From an uncultured Clostridia bacterium (GTDB taxonomy: Bacteria; Bacillota; Clostridia; TANB77; CAG-508), in NCBI GenBank assembly GCA_947601495.1, contig CANQGE010000016.1, positions 1 through 34,529 of the forward strand: DNA of 34,529 nt, read 5' to 3'. The notes under the pieces were generated by a model, which had not been told where the DNA came from, made no database searches, and saw only the letters and a list, made by a program, of their open reading frames with translations. The translations under genes were made by a program, and so were the position numbers. Each line of letters starts with the position of its first letter. Position 1 is the first letter of the stretch. Shown here one piece after another: positions 1 through 8,494 of the stretch.

Positions 1-14
1 CAAAACCTTATATT

Positions 15-93
15 TCAAGTATTACAAAATTTATTATTCGAGGTATAACGACAAGAGTCAGAGTCCGATGCCTTACCACTTGACGACACCCGA
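15..93 (-). pseudogene. Degenerate tRNA-Gln-like sequence (CTG in anticodon position)
   Basis: Read on the minus strand, the 5' half matches the bacterial tRNA-Gln pattern: acceptor strand TCGGGTG, then TCGTCAAGTGGTAAGGCA for the D arm, then TCGGACTCTGAC with CTG in the anticodon position. The 3' half has decayed. The 3' side of the anticodon stem reads TCTTG instead of TCCGA, a T-loop-like TCGAAT is present without a matching stem, and no CCA follows. A 3' acceptor strand TACTTGA could still pair with the 5' strand using three G-U pairs. I read this as a tRNA pseudogene or remnant rather than a working tRNA. It could also be a remnant of recombination at a tRNA gene. The assignment rests on recall of the family pattern, not on a covariance search. 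Confidence 0.45.
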
Positions 94-173
94 ATATCAA
101 TTTTGTTTATTATATAACTTAATCGATAATTTTACAAGTTTATTAATTATTTTATTAAAATTTAAATTTTGTA

Positions 174-202
174 TAGACTTTTTATTTAATTTTGTATATT
201 AT
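174..202 (+). promoter_or_regulatory. Putative sigma-A promoter
   Basis: TAGACT (174-179) and TATTAT (197-202) are separated by 17 bases and lie just upstream of the ribosome binding site TAGGAGG of the gene starting at 233. The -35 is imperfect and the region is extremely AT-rich, so chance is possible. Confidence 0.35.
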
Positions 203-232
203 ATTTATAGTGTTTTATTTTAGGAGGTTCTT

Positions 233-562
233 ATGTCTAAAACAGTAAAAATATTTCTTATAGTAACTTTTATAGTGGTTTTAATTCTAAATTTCAATTT
301 TGTTTTTGCATCATCTTCTAATGATGTGGTTTCTGACGAAGAAACTGTTGAACAGGAAGAAAATGAAGAAGATACCACAGAAGATGTTCCAGATACTCCT
401 ATTTCAACTTTATCACCATCTTCAGTAACTAGTGTTTCTAATGTAAATAGTTATGAACAAGCGAATTTACAATTAAATAATATATTATCAATAATTTTAA
501 TTGCAATTGGTGTACTACTTATATTATTTGCCATAGCAATTTTAATAAGGTTAAAAAGTTAA
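233..562 (+). CDS. Small exported membrane protein, hypothetical
   Basis: I do not recognise a family. The 109 residues start with a hydrophobic signal segment (about residues 5-27, ending VFASS), followed by a strongly acidic stretch rich in Glu, Asp, Ser and Thr (about 30-70). A C-terminal transmembrane helix (about 83-106) is followed by a short basic end, RLKS. The layout fits a secreted or cell-surface protein held by a C-terminal anchor, with the acidic linker outside. There is no LPXTG motif. A good ribosome binding site, TAGGAGG, precedes the ATG. The gene converges on another small protein of the same layout (608-961), and the two share one terminator. Function unknown. Confidence 0.7.
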   Translation: MSKTVKIFLIVTFIVVLILNFNFVFASSSNDVVSDEETVEQEENEEDTTEDVPDTPISTLSPSSVTSVSNVNSYEQANLQLNNILSIILIAIGVLLILFAIAILIRLKS

Positions 563-566
563 AAGT

Positions 567-603
567 AAAAGAGACTTAAAACTTAAGTTTAAGTCTCTTT
601 TTT
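567..603. terminator. Bidirectional intrinsic terminator
   Basis: A 14-bp perfect stem (567-580 with 588-601, AAAAGAGACTTAAA and its complement) encloses a 7-base loop. T runs on both strands serve the two convergent small membrane-protein genes. Confidence 0.85.
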
Positions 604-607
604 GTTG

Positions 608-961
608 CTAACTGTTATTTTGTGTTGCATAATACCATATAGCTGCAATTATTATAACAGCAGCAACTGCTAAAATAATCCACATCCAAGTTGTTGTTGT
701 CATTGCTCCAGTATTATTATTTGCTTCTTCTGGAACTACAGTTCTTGTTACATTATAATCTCCATTTCTTATCATATTAGAAGAATCTTTCATGATATTT
801 CCTGAAACTACATTTTTGAAATTTTCCCCTGTCTTATCCACTGATTGCATAAGTTCATTTCCTAAGTTGATTGAATTATTGTTTTCTTCTGCAAAACATA
901 CTCCACAACACATAGAAAGGACAATTATAGCTAAAATGCTCATAATAATTTTCTTTGTCAT
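608..961 (-). CDS. Small exported membrane protein, hypothetical
   Basis: This 117-residue protein has no recognised family. It has a signal-peptide-like start (about residues 4-24, with VCFAEE as the likely cleavage region), a polar Asn-rich ectodomain (about 25-87) and a C-terminal transmembrane helix (about 90-110, starting WMWIILAVAAV). It mirrors the convergent protein at 233-562 in layout but not obviously in sequence. AGGAAAGGA precedes the ATG. It lies 132 bases downstream of spoIIIAH on the same strand with no clear terminator between, so read-through from the sporulation operon is possible. An upstream palindrome (1014-1034) may control it separately. Function unknown. Confidence 0.7.
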   Translation of the reverse strand: MTKKIIMSILAIIVLSMCCGVCFAEENNNSINLGNELMQSVDKTGENFKNVVSGNIMKDSSNMIRNGDYNVTRTVVPEEANNNTGAMTTTTWMWIILAVAAVIIIAAIWYYATQNNS

Positions 962-1013
962 AATATTTTTTCCTTTCCTAGTTAAAAAGAATACTTCGCA
1001 CTAAGCAAAGTCA

Positions 1014-1034
1014 TATGAAAATAATAATTTCATA
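1014..1034. promoter_or_regulatory. Inverted repeat upstream of the 608-961 gene
   Basis: TATGAAA, 7 bases, TTTCATA: a perfect 7+7 palindrome about 55 bases upstream of the minus-strand start. It could be an operator, but AT-rich palindromes arise easily by chance here. Confidence 0.3.
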
Positions 1035-1093
1035 TACTCTTATTATTAATCTTATAGAAAAAAATATTCTAACAATATTTGAAAACTAATTTT

Positions 1094-1720
1094 TTACTTT
1101 TTATTTGTTATATTTATATTTGAGATTTCTGCATTTAGTTCTCTAGATACAATATTTTGAATTTTAGATATCTCTTCTTGAGTTAAATTTTCTGATTCTA
1201 CTACTACGTTTACAATTTCATTATTTATTAATATTACAACATTCTTAAAGCCTTTATTTTTTATTAAATTTTCTGCTATCATTATTTCATTTTTTTTATT
1301 TGTTAAATTTGAAATTTCTTGTACCGCAATTGCTTTTTGATCTTGTGGAGTCTTTTCCGAGTCAACTAAATCTTGATATGTTTCTATCATTTCTGAATAC
1401 ATTCTATCTCTTTCAATTTTTGTTTCTTCAAAATAATTATCGTCATAATTATCATTTTTTTCCGTTTCTAAGCTATTTATTTCCTCATTTGGTACTATTT
1501 TTCCATTATTTTCTTCTTCCATTTTATTTTCTAAAGCTACTGGCTTACTATTTACAAGCTGTACATCTCCTATATTTGTTTCATTACTTGTTCTAGCAGA
1601 AACTTCAATATTACTTTTGCTTTCCTTGCCATAATTTAAATACCCTACAAATATTAAAAAAAATGCAAAACCTACTAAAAATATTTGTTTTACTTTTTCT
1701 TTATTCAATTTTTTACTCAT
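1094..1720 (-). CDS. spoIIIAH: Stage III sporulation protein AH (SpoIIIAH)
   Basis: Last gene of the spoIIIA operon. SpoIIIAH is a bitopic mother-cell membrane protein whose extracellular ring-building domain pairs with forespore SpoIIQ to make the channel between the two cells. The start is placed at the ATG giving MSKKLNKEK (208 aa) because a 12-residue upstream extension would have no role and the chosen ATG overlaps the spoIIIAG stop by 8 bases. One transmembrane helix follows (about residues 12-29), then a Glu/Asn-rich linker. The conserved C-terminal domain (about 100-205) includes ERDRMYSEMIETYQDLV and the YscJ-like segment around VVILINNEIVNVVVES. Expected to be under sigma-E control in the mother cell. 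Confidence 0.9.
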   Translation of the reverse strand: MSKKLNKEKVKQIFLVGFAFFLIFVGYLNYGKESKSNIEVSARTSNETNIGDVQLVNSKPVALENKMEEENNGKIVPNEEINSLETEKNDNYDDNYFEETKIERDRMYSEMIETYQDLVDSEKTPQDQKAIAVQEISNLTNKKNEIMIAENLIKNKGFKNVVILINNEIVNVVVESENLTQEEISKIQNIVSRELNAEISNINITNKK

Positions 1721-2291
1721 CTCCCATCTCGAAAACTTGTATTTTGTGAGTAGCAATACCTGTTGCAGCTTCTATAGCTGATATAATATTGCTTTTAATA
1801 TTTGAATTTTCTGCACCTTGAGCTATAACAACAACGCCTTCAATAACTGGCATTGTTGTTTTCTCAGCTATTACATTTGAACTAGAATCTGTAATTACTC
1901 CTTTTTCATTATTTTCTGTCTCTGTTTTTCTTTTTCCACCAGATGTATCTGTTTCTTCTACTGTGCTTATACTAGAACTTACATTATAAATTGGAACTAG
2001 GCTACTACTTTCAGAATAAGTAACAAGTACAGAAACTTTTCCAACACCACTTATTTTACTTAGTATGTTTTCTAGTTTTTTCTCTAAATTATCTGTAACA
2101 ACGTTTTCGCTTGATACCTGAACTGCTGAATAATCATCTTTTATTTCGTTTTTATTGTTATTATTTTCATTACTACTATCTAATATTTTATTTATAATAA
2201 TTAAAGTTATTACTAAAATAATCAAAAAAGATACTAGATTTTCTATTCGTTTTTCTTTATTTGTAAAAATTTTTTTAATTTTTTCAAGCAT
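1713..2291 (-). CDS. spoIIIAG: Stage III sporulation protein AG (SpoIIIAG)
   Basis: This 192-residue protein has one N-terminal transmembrane helix (about residues 19-37) and a C-terminal extracellular domain containing KISGVGKVSVLVTY and PVIEGVVVIAQGAEN, both typical of SpoIIIAG. In the family the domain forms a large ring resembling secretion-system rings and is part of the mother cell-forespore channel. A low-complexity Asn/Ser-rich insertion lies between helix and domain (about 40-60). It sits in the canonical position after spoIIIAF (27-base gap) and overlaps spoIIIAH. AGGAG precedes the ATG. Confidence 0.93.
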   Translation of the reverse strand: MLEKIKKIFTNKEKRIENLVSFLIILVITLIIINKILDSSNENNNNKNEIKDDYSAVQVSSENVVTDNLEKKLENILSKISGVGKVSVLVTYSESSSLVPIYNVSSSISTVEETDTSGGKRKTETENNEKGVITDSSSNVIAEKTTMPVIEGVVVIAQGAENSNIKSNIISAIEAATGIATHKIQVFEMGDE

Positions 2292-2318
2292 ATCTTTCTC
2301 CTAAAATTTCTTATAAAA

Positions 2319-2828
2319 TTAATTATTTATTATAATTTGCTCTTCATTTAAATTATAATTTTCTTTTATATAATTTGTTACTTCTTCAAAATTTTCTTTT
2401 ATTTTATTATCTCCAATAACTACAGGTTCTATCATATTTTTATCAGTTTTCTTTTCTACTTTTATTTCTACAGATTCAATGTTTTCATAGGCTTTATCTA
2501 TATTTACTTTCAAAGTTTTTACAGAATATCCTAAATTTTCTATTTCTTTTTTTAACTCTTGCTCTATTCCAACAATGTAAACATCTTTCATATCTGTATT
2601 TATATTTGCATAAGTTTCTTCTTGAGCACTATATTTAAAGAAATCAAAATTAAAGTCATAATTCATAAGTTTAAGAATAGGATTTATTACTACAAAAATA
2701 ATGTAAACACCTATTACTACTTTTACATATTTTTTATTATTTCCGTCAGGAACTAATATTTCAATAATTATAGACAAAATTATTGCAACTATTATGCCTT
2801 CGCACCAATTTCTAATTATTTTTACCAT
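2319..2828 (-). CDS. spoIIIAF: Stage III sporulation protein AF (SpoIIIAF)
   Basis: A 169-residue protein with two N-terminal transmembrane helices (about 10-28 and 36-53) joined by the conserved SpoIIIAF segment LVPDGNNKKYVK, then a soluble C-terminal domain. Family members are membrane components of the SpoIIIA-SpoIIQ complex. Only 4 bases separate it from spoIIIAE, so translation is probably coupled. Identification rests on the motif and on operon position. Confidence 0.9.
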   Translation of the reverse strand: MVKIIRNWCEGIIVAIILSIIIEILVPDGNNKKYVKVVIGVYIIFVVINPILKLMNYDFNFDFFKYSAQEETYANINTDMKDVYIVGIEQELKKEIENLGYSVKTLKVNIDKAYENIESVEIKVEKKTDKNMIEPVVIGDNKIKENFEEVTNYIKENYNLNEEQIIINN

Positions 2829-2832
2829 ATTC

Positions 2833-3909
2833 CTACCTATACATTAAAGAACTATTTGTAATTTTAAGAACTATAGTTATTCCTATAATAAACATTACAG
2901 ATACAGAAATTAAAATTGCAAGTAAAATTTTGTAACTATCTGCCATTTGGTCCATAAGCTTAATTATTTTTTCATCTGCAACAACTTCGCAAACAGCAGA
3001 AGTCATTTTAAAAGATAACCACAAAATTAATATTTTTATAATTGGAATTAATACTATTCCTAAAATTATAATTACTCCAATTATTCCAACAGAATTTTTT
3101 AATACATTTCCACATCCAATTACACTATCTACTGTATCTCCTAATATTTTTCCTACTACTGGTATAAAACTTGATACTGCAGCTTTTGCTGTTTTACCAG
3201 TTAGTCCATCTACAGAACTACTTAAAGTTCCTTCTAAAGTTAAAGTGCAAGAAAAGAAAGTTAGAATTATTCCTAATATCCAAACAATAGATGATTTTAG
3301 AAAATTAGATAGTCTATTTATTTGAATTTTATCTGAAATATTAGAAATAATAGATATTGTTATAGCAACTAATAAAAGTGGAATTAAAAAATTACTAATA
3401 AAATTTCCCATAAAATTTACCATAAATAGTAATATTGGTTCTGTAATACTTGTTGTAACTAAAGTGCCTGTAGTTAGCATTAATGTTATTAATAATGGAA
3501 TTAATAAACTCATGAATTCAACAATATTATTTATGCTTTCTCGAGTTATATTAAGAACTGATATAAAAGTATTTATTATTAATGTTACTATTACTAAATA
3601 TTGCACAAAATATGCAACTTTACTAGAACTAGAATTTCCTAAACTTTCTATAATAGCTTTAAAAATGCTATGTATTATGATAATTACTAAAACGCTAGTC
3701 ATTAGCGTTATTACATTTTGAATTTCGTTTAAAAAGATGTTTCCAATGTTTGATACTTTAAAAATATTTCCTATGTTTCCAGTTAAACTTGATTTAAATA
3801 ATTCATTAATATTTAAATTTGGAAAATTCTTTTCAGTATAGTTTTTTGCAGAATTCAAAAAATTATTAATTCCTAATGCTTCTGTTTGTGAGTCTATAAT
3901 TTCATCCAT
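2833..3909 (-). CDS. spoIIIAE: Stage III sporulation protein AE (SpoIIIAE)
   Basis: A 358-residue polytopic membrane protein, the largest of the operon after AA. Hydrophobic segments span about residues 90-350, including IPLLITLMLTTGTLVTTS, SFIPVVGKILGDTVDSV and GIIGVIIILGIVLIPIIK, the conserved core of the family. An N-terminal amphipathic region of about 60 residues precedes the helices. In the SpoIIIA complex this is the presumed multi-helix membrane component of the channel in the outer forespore membrane. Gaps to both neighbours are small (4 bases to AF, 10 bases to AD). Confidence 0.95.
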   Translation of the reverse strand: MDEIIDSQTEALGINNFLNSAKNYTEKNFPNLNINELFKSSLTGNIGNIFKVSNIGNIFLNEIQNVITLMTSVLVIIIIHSIFKAIIESLGNSSSSKVAYFVQYLVIVTLIINTFISVLNITRESINNIVEFMSLLIPLLITLMLTTGTLVTTSITEPILLFMVNFMGNFISNFLIPLLLVAITISIISNISDKIQINRLSNFLKSSIVWILGIILTFFSCTLTLEGTLSSSVDGLTGKTAKAAVSSFIPVVGKILGDTVDSVIGCGNVLKNSVGIIGVIIILGIVLIPIIKILILWLSFKMTSAVCEVVADEKIIKLMDQMADSYKILLAILISVSVMFIIGITIVLKITNSSLMYR

Positions 3910-3919
3910 AATTTTCTCC

Positions 3920-4306
3920 TCAAGGCAAAAGTTTTGTAAGTGTTTCTAATGTTGTTGATATTACTGGAATTGACAATGAAATAACTAATATTTTTCCTCC
4001 AAAATCTATTTTATTTGCTATTGAGTTTTCTCCCACATCTCTGCAAATGCTTACAGCATATTCTGTAAGTATTGATATTCCCGTAATTTTTAATAATAAT
4101 GATATAAATAAATTATTATAATTTGAATTATTTGAAATTTCTGTTAAGAATGTGATTATAGACTTTAACGTATCTATTGAATATAAAATTATTAGTGCTC
4201 CACCAATTAATACTGCATAAACTGCATACTCTTTTTTATATTCTTTTAAAATTATTGTAATTATTAATGTTAAAAAACCAATTCCTATAATTTTAATAAT
4301 ATCCAC
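3920..4306 (-). CDS. spoIIIAD: Stage III sporulation protein AD (SpoIIIAD)
   Basis: A 128-residue membrane protein with about four helices. The segment LKITGISILTEYAVSICRDVGENSIANKI is the family signature (given here from about residues 72-100, key residues Y, C, D, E). Translation starts at a GTG that shares one base with the TAG stop of spoIIIAC, so the two are translationally coupled. Membrane part of the SpoIIIA channel complex. Confidence 0.93.
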   Translation of the reverse strand: MDIIKIIGIGFLTLIITIILKEYKKEYAVYAVLIGGALIILYSIDTLKSIITFLTEISNNSNYNNLFISLLLKITGISILTEYAVSICRDVGENSIANKIDFGGKILVISLSIPVISTTLETLTKLLP

Positions 4307-4506
4307 TATAAGTTAAACACCGTCCTAACTGTTTCGAAAAGCGAACTTATTTCTTTTACAACTATAGTTAAAACAATTACCATTCCAGCTAAAGTGGTCA
4401 TCATTGCTTGATCATCTCTTCCAGCTTTTGTTAAAATTTGATGCAAAACTGCAACTAAAATTCCTACACCAGCAATTTTAAGTAATAAATCAATATTCAT
4501 ATTCAT
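4306..4506 (-). CDS. spoIIIAC: Stage III sporulation protein AC (SpoIIIAC)
   Basis: A 66-residue protein with two transmembrane helices (about 7-26 and 36-58). GVGILVAVLHQILTKAGRDD is the conserved core of SpoIIIAC, and the length is normal for the family. It lies 3 bases after spoIIIAB and overlaps spoIIIAD by one base. It is a small membrane subunit of the forespore channel complex. Confidence 0.95.
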   Translation of the reverse strand: MNMNIDLLLKIAGVGILVAVLHQILTKAGRDDQAMMTTLAGMVIVLTIVVKEISSLFETVRTVFNL

Positions 4507-4509
4507 CTC

Positions 4510-5013
4510 CTAAATTAAAATTATGCAAATTCCAATTCCTAAAACAACACCCATTGTTTTATATAATTTCACATTTTTATTTTTTTCGTATTCTGCTTTT
4601 TCAATTTGCTTTTTTATTAAATTTTCTGTTAATAAAATTTCATTTACTTGTCCATTAATATCAGTTTTTCCGAGTAACTTCCCTAGCATCTTAATAATAT
4701 CCTTATCTTCATTAAGTAATGAATTTTGTATTTCATCTGTAGATTTAAACCAAGCCTCAGAAATATTCCCTTCTTTTTCTATTGACATTTTAAAAACATT
4801 TTTTTCTAGCCCATATATAACTTTTGAAATTTCTTCAAAAATACTATTTAATGGCTCATAAGTAAATTCAATTTTACTTCTAAACATTACTAATGCATTT
4901 TGAAATTTATTTAGTTCTATTACTCTATTTTCATAGGTTTTAGCTTTTAAAATTCCTACATAAGAAGAAATAGCTACTATTCCAACTAAAACAATTCCTT
5001 TTATTAAAATCAT
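4510..5013 (-). CDS. spoIIIAB: Stage III sporulation protein AB (SpoIIIAB)
   Basis: A 167-residue protein with an N-terminal helix (about 3-20), a long soluble helical region and a C-terminal helix (about 150-167). Family hallmarks include the start ILIKGIVLVGIVAISSYVG, FRSKIEFTYEPL and the ending KLYKTMGVVLGIGICIILI. The fold resembles GspF-type secretion platform proteins, matching a SpoIIIAA ATPase partner. AAGGAGAAAAA precedes the ATG, 19 bases after spoIIIAA. Confidence 0.93.
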   Translation of the reverse strand: MILIKGIVLVGIVAISSYVGILKAKTYENRVIELNKFQNALVMFRSKIEFTYEPLNSIFEEISKVIYGLEKNVFKMSIEKEGNISEAWFKSTDEIQNSLLNEDKDIIKMLGKLLGKTDINGQVNEILLTENLIKKQIEKAEYEKNKNVKLYKTMGVVLGIGICIILI

Positions 5014-5032
5014 TTTTTCTCCTTCGATAAAA

Positions 5033-5974
5033 CTATTTTAAGGTAAAATTTTTTTCATCAATTTTCTCATACTGTAAACTTTTTTTATTTAGTAAATAAA
5101 TTTCCTTATATTTTCCTTTTTCTTTTTGATCTAAAAAAATTATTGTTTCAATTATGTGAGAATTTATTATATTTTTTAAAATAGGATTTAAATATATATC
5201 TTCAAAGCTAGAGCCGTGTGCTGTAAAAATTCCTTTACATCCTGAACACATAGCATAATTAATTGCTTCTACATCATCTAAATTTCCTATTTCATCTGCC
5301 ACTATAACTTTTGGCGACATTGACCTTACAAGCATTCTTATTCCTATATTTTTTGGAATATTTTCAATTACATCTGTTTTTATTCCTATGTCATTTTGAG
5401 GTGAACCTTTATATAATGCTGCAATTTCACCTCTTTCATCTACAACTCCCACATTTATTCCTACAAAATTTAAATCTTTTATTCCGTTTGAAACTTCTCT
5501 TATAATGTCTCTTATTAATGTCGTTTTCCCAGCTCCAGGAGGGGAAATTATTAGCGTATTGTATATACTATTTTCTTTAACATTTAAAATATATTTTAAG
5601 ATATTTTTACTGCACCCTATAATTTGTTTAGAAATTCTAAAATTTAGCCCATTTAAATAATTTATATTTATAACTTTTCCATCTTCTAAAACGCATGAAC
5701 CTGCTATTCCAATTCTATGTCCACCATTTACTGTAACAAATCCATTTGCTATTTGATGTTGATATGAATAAATGGAATTTTCACATATTAATTGCAATAT
5801 ATTTAAAATTTCTTCTCTTGAAATGTTATATTTTATTATTTTTTCTAAGCCATTAAACTTTAATATTATTGGTTTGTCCACTCTTATTCTAATTTCTTCT
5901 AAAGGTTTATCATTTATTTCTTGATTTAATATTTTATTAATTCTATCTGGAAAATATTTTAAAATAGTATTCAT
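5033..5974 (-). CDS. spoIIIAA: Stage III sporulation protein AA, secretion-type ATPase (SpoIIIAA)
   Basis: First gene of the operon, 313 residues. It is a cytoplasmic AAA/secretion-type ATPase thought to energise the SpoIIIA-SpoIIQ channel that keeps the engulfed forespore supplied. Walker A SPPGAGKTT lies at about 144-152, Walker B VIVADEIG at 223-230, and VDERGEIAA at about 178-186 is a conserved box of the family. AHGSS at 252-256 matches the histidine box of GspE-like ATPases. The upstream gap to the terminator at 6050-6107 is short and AT-rich. By analogy with Bacillus the operon should need sigma-E, but I could not point to a convincing sigma-E box. Confidence 0.96.
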   Translation of the reverse strand: MNTILKYFPDRINKILNQEINDKPLEEIRIRVDKPIILKFNGLEKIIKYNISREEILNILQLICENSIYSYQHQIANGFVTVNGGHRIGIAGSCVLEDGKVININYLNGLNFRISKQIIGCSKNILKYILNVKENSIYNTLIISPPGAGKTTLIRDIIREVSNGIKDLNFVGINVGVVDERGEIAALYKGSPQNDIGIKTDVIENIPKNIGIRMLVRSMSPKVIVADEIGNLDDVEAINYAMCSGCKGIFTAHGSSFEDIYLNPILKNIINSHIIETIIFLDQKEKGKYKEIYLLNKKSLQYEKIDEKNFTLK

Positions 5975-6049
5975 TTTTCATTCCTTTACATACCTTAAAA
6001 TATATATACTCATAAAAAATTTTTTTAGAACTATAATTTTAAAAAATAA

Positions 6050-6107
6050 AAAAAATACCTAAAATTTAAAGTAAGTTATTTTTTTACTTTAAATTTTGGT
6101 ATTTTTT
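6050..6107 (-). terminator. Intrinsic terminator of the glycolytic/YezG-like transcript
   Basis: A stem of about 24 bp (6050-6074 with 6084-6107, one bulged T) has a short AT loop. On the minus strand it is followed by a long T-rich run. It separates the gapA-to-6124 transcript from spoIIIAA. Confidence 0.85.
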
Positions 6108-6123
6108 ATTCTCTAATTAAATA

Positions 6124-6882
6124 CTATTTTTTCCAATTTAAAATTTGATTGCTAAAAGCTTGATTTTCGTCGTCTTCATCATCTTCTATAATATCATCTA
6201 TTGGTTTATTTTTCTTAAATAGTCCCTTCTTTTTCTTTTCTTTAGTGTCATTCGTTATTTCTGATTTTGACTGGGCTATTGCTTCTTCTACAGATAGCGT
6301 TTTTTCAAAGTCTATAATATTTTTAACCGGCTTTTGATAGATTTCCTGTGTATAAACATCTTTTTTATTTATTTGACGTAAATATAAGTGTTGCAAATAA
6401 TTTTCTATAATTGCTCTATCTTTTCTGCTTAAAGTTTCTATATCTTCTGATAAGTAATTATATCTCCATATAACATGTCTTTCATAAGAATTAAATTGTG
6501 ATTTTTTAAGGTCTTCATAATCAAATTCTATTTTAAATTGAGAATTTTCTATACTAATGCTTATATTACTCCAAACTCTTATTCCTGCCTTAATAGAATG
6601 TTCTCTTAAAAGCTTAATTGTATTATAGATATCTGTAATTAATTTAGAATATTGCTCTTCATCAATATTAAATAAAGATGGAATTTCATATCCATTAACA
6701 AACTTCTTTTTAATAATTCCTTTAGGCAAATAATAAAAATACATTTCGCCTATTGGCTTTTGATGAGGTCTATCAATTACAGAGGCATATAGATAAATAC
6801 TTTCCCATTTTTCTGGAATAATATAAAACAATTTTTTTTGTATTTCAGAATATAGAATTCTTTCTTGTGCCCAATCTTGCAT
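6124..6882 (-). CDS. YezG/DUF600-family immunity-type protein with charged C-terminal tail
   Basis: The first 165 or so residues match what I know of the YezG (DUF600) family: LYSEIQKKLFYIIPEKWESI, then GEMYFYYLP, IPSLFNIDEE, a helix ending KLLREH, WSNISISIENSQFKIEFDY and ERHVIWRYNYL. In Bacillus, YezG neutralises the LXG-family nuclease toxin YeeF. Here there is no toxin next to it. The gene follows gpmI by 55 bases with its own AGGAG site and sits before a strong terminator. The last 85 residues are unlike the short YezG proteins: they are Lys-rich (KEKKKKGLFKKNK) and then acidic (DDIIEDDEDDE). It may be an orphan immunity gene, or a cytoplasmic protein that has taken on another job. The family call is by recognised motif pattern only. 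Confidence 0.7.
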   Translation of the reverse strand: MQDWAQERILYSEIQKKLFYIIPEKWESIYLYASVIDRPHQKPIGEMYFYYLPKGIIKKKFVNGYEIPSLFNIDEEQYSKLITDIYNTIKLLREHSIKAGIRVWSNISISIENSQFKIEFDYEDLKKSQFNSYERHVIWRYNYLSEDIETLSRKDRAIIENYLQHLYLRQINKKDVYTQEIYQKPVKNIIDFEKTLSVEEAIAQSKSEITNDTKEKKKKGLFKKNKPIDDIIEDDEDDENQAFSNQILNWKK

Positions 6883-6937
6883 ATATTTCTCCTAAATTTT
6901 AATATAAATTTTAATATATTTTTATTTTAGTCAAAAT

Positions 6938-8473
6938 TTAATTTTCTATTAAGCTTTCTCCTGTCATTTCTTCTGGTTTTTCTAGACCCATTATATCAAG
7001 CATTGTAGGTGCTAAATCTGCTAAACGTCCTTCTTTTAATTTTTTGTTTGCAGGTAATCCTACAATTGCAAGTGGAACTGGATTTGTTGTGTGAGCAGTA
7101 TGTGGTTCTCCAGTTTTATAATCTATCATTTGCTCACAATTTCCATGATCTGCTGTTATTAATAAAACACCATTTACTTCTTTTATTGCTTTTTCAACTC
7201 TAACTACACATTCGTCAATTGCTTCTAATGCTTTAATCGCAGCTTCAATGCTTCCTGTGTGTCCTACCATATCTGGATTTGCGAAGTTTAATATTATTGC
7301 ATCATACTTTTCAGATTTAATTGCTTCAACAACTTTATCACAAACCTCATATGCACTCATTTCTGGCTTTAAATCATAAGTTTCAACTTTTGGTGAAGGA
7401 ACTAAAATTCTATCTTCACCTTCATATTGTTTTTCTTCTCCACCATTAAAGAAAAATGTTACATGTGCATATTTTTCTGTTTCTGCGATTCTTAATTGTT
7501 TTAATCCTTTACTACTTATATATTCTCCAAAAGTATTTCTAATTTCTTCTTTTCTAAAAGCAACTTCAACATTTGGCATTGTTTCATCATATGATGTCAT
7601 ACATACAAAATATGTGTTTAGCTTTTCAGTTTCAAATCCATCAAAGTTTTTATCAACAATACTTCTAGTAATTTCTCTTGCTCTATCTGGTCTGAAATTA
7701 AAGAAAATTATTGAGTCACCATTTTCTATTTTTGCAATTGGTTCTCCAGTTTTATTTGTTATAACTGTTGGCTTAACAAATTCATCAAAAACTTCTTTTT
7801 GGTAAGATTCTTCTATTGCAGATATTGGAGATAAAGATTTTTCTCCCTCACCTCTAACTAATGCGTCATAAGCAAGTTTTACTCTTTCCCATCTCTTATC
7901 TCTGTCCATACTGTAGAATCTACCAGATATTGTAGCAATTTGTCCTACACCTTTTTCTTTCATTTTTTCTTCTAGTGCTGAAATATATCCTTCACCTGAA
8001 GCTGGTGGTGTATCTCTTCCATCCATAAAGCAATGTACGTATACATTTTCAAAATCTTTTCTTTTTGCAAGTTCTAATAAGCCAAATAGATGTCTAATAT
8101 GACTATGAACTCCACCATCAGATAATAATCCCATAATATGAAGTTTTGAATTATTAGCCTTGCAATTTTCAATTGCTTTAACAAATTCTGGTACACTGAA
8201 AAAATCGCCATCTTCTATTGACTTTGTTATTTTTGCCAAATCTTGATATACTATTCTTCCAGCACCAATATTTGTGTGTCCAACTTCTGAGTTTCCCATT
8301 TGTCCTTCTGGTAAACCAACTTCTAGTCCACTTGTATGGATTATTGTGTTTGGATTCTTTGTTAAAATTTCATTTAAATTTGGAATGTTTGCTAGTTTAA
8401 CAGCATTTCCTTCTGTTTGCTCATTAATTCCAAAACCATCCAAAATCATAAGCATTGTTAATTTTTTATTCAT
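6938..8473 (-). CDS. gpmI: 2,3-bisphosphoglycerate-independent phosphoglycerate mutase
   Basis: Interconverts 3- and 2-phosphoglycerate in the lower half of glycolysis using two metal ions (Mn2+) and no bisphosphoglycerate cofactor. The 511 residues are normal for the family. Seen are MLMILDGFG at the start (metal Asp), [14 protein letters not shown] around residue 61 with the catalytic Ser, the FMDGRDTPP box, [35 protein letters not shown] and the metal-binding [10 protein letters not shown] near the end. It lies 21 bases after tpiA in the gapA-pgk-tpiA-gpmI order. Enolase is not in this window. Confidence 0.97.
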   Translation of the reverse strand: MNKKLTMLMILDGFGINEQTEGNAVKLANIPNLNEILTKNPNTIIHTSGLEVGLPEGQMGNSEVGHTNIGAGRIVYQDLAKITKSIEDGDFFSVPEFVKAIENCKANNSKLHIMGLLSDGGVHSHIRHLFGLLELAKRKDFENVYVHCFMDGRDTPPASGEGYISALEEKMKEKGVGQIATISGRFYSMDRDKRWERVKLAYDALVRGEGEKSLSPISAIEESYQKEVFDEFVKPTVITNKTGEPIAKIENGDSIIFFNFRPDRAREITRSIVDKNFDGFETEKLNTYFVCMTSYDETMPNVEVAFRKEEIRNTFGEYISSKGLKQLRIAETEKYAHVTFFFNGGEEKQYEGEDRILVPSPKVETYDLKPEMSAYEVCDKVVEAIKSEKYDAIILNFANPDMVGHTGSIEAAIKALEAIDECVVRVEKAIKEVNGVLLITADHGNCEQMIDYKTGEPHTAHTTNPVPLAIVGLPANKKLKEGRLADLAPTMLDIMGLEKPEEMTGESLIEN

Positions 8474-8494
8474 TTTGTTACACTTCCTCTTCTT

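Noticed and set aside
5975-6049. Sigma-E promoter for the spoIIIA operon
   Set aside because: Expected from the biology, but no spaced -35/-10 pair close to the sigma-E consensus could be picked out in this AT-rich gap.
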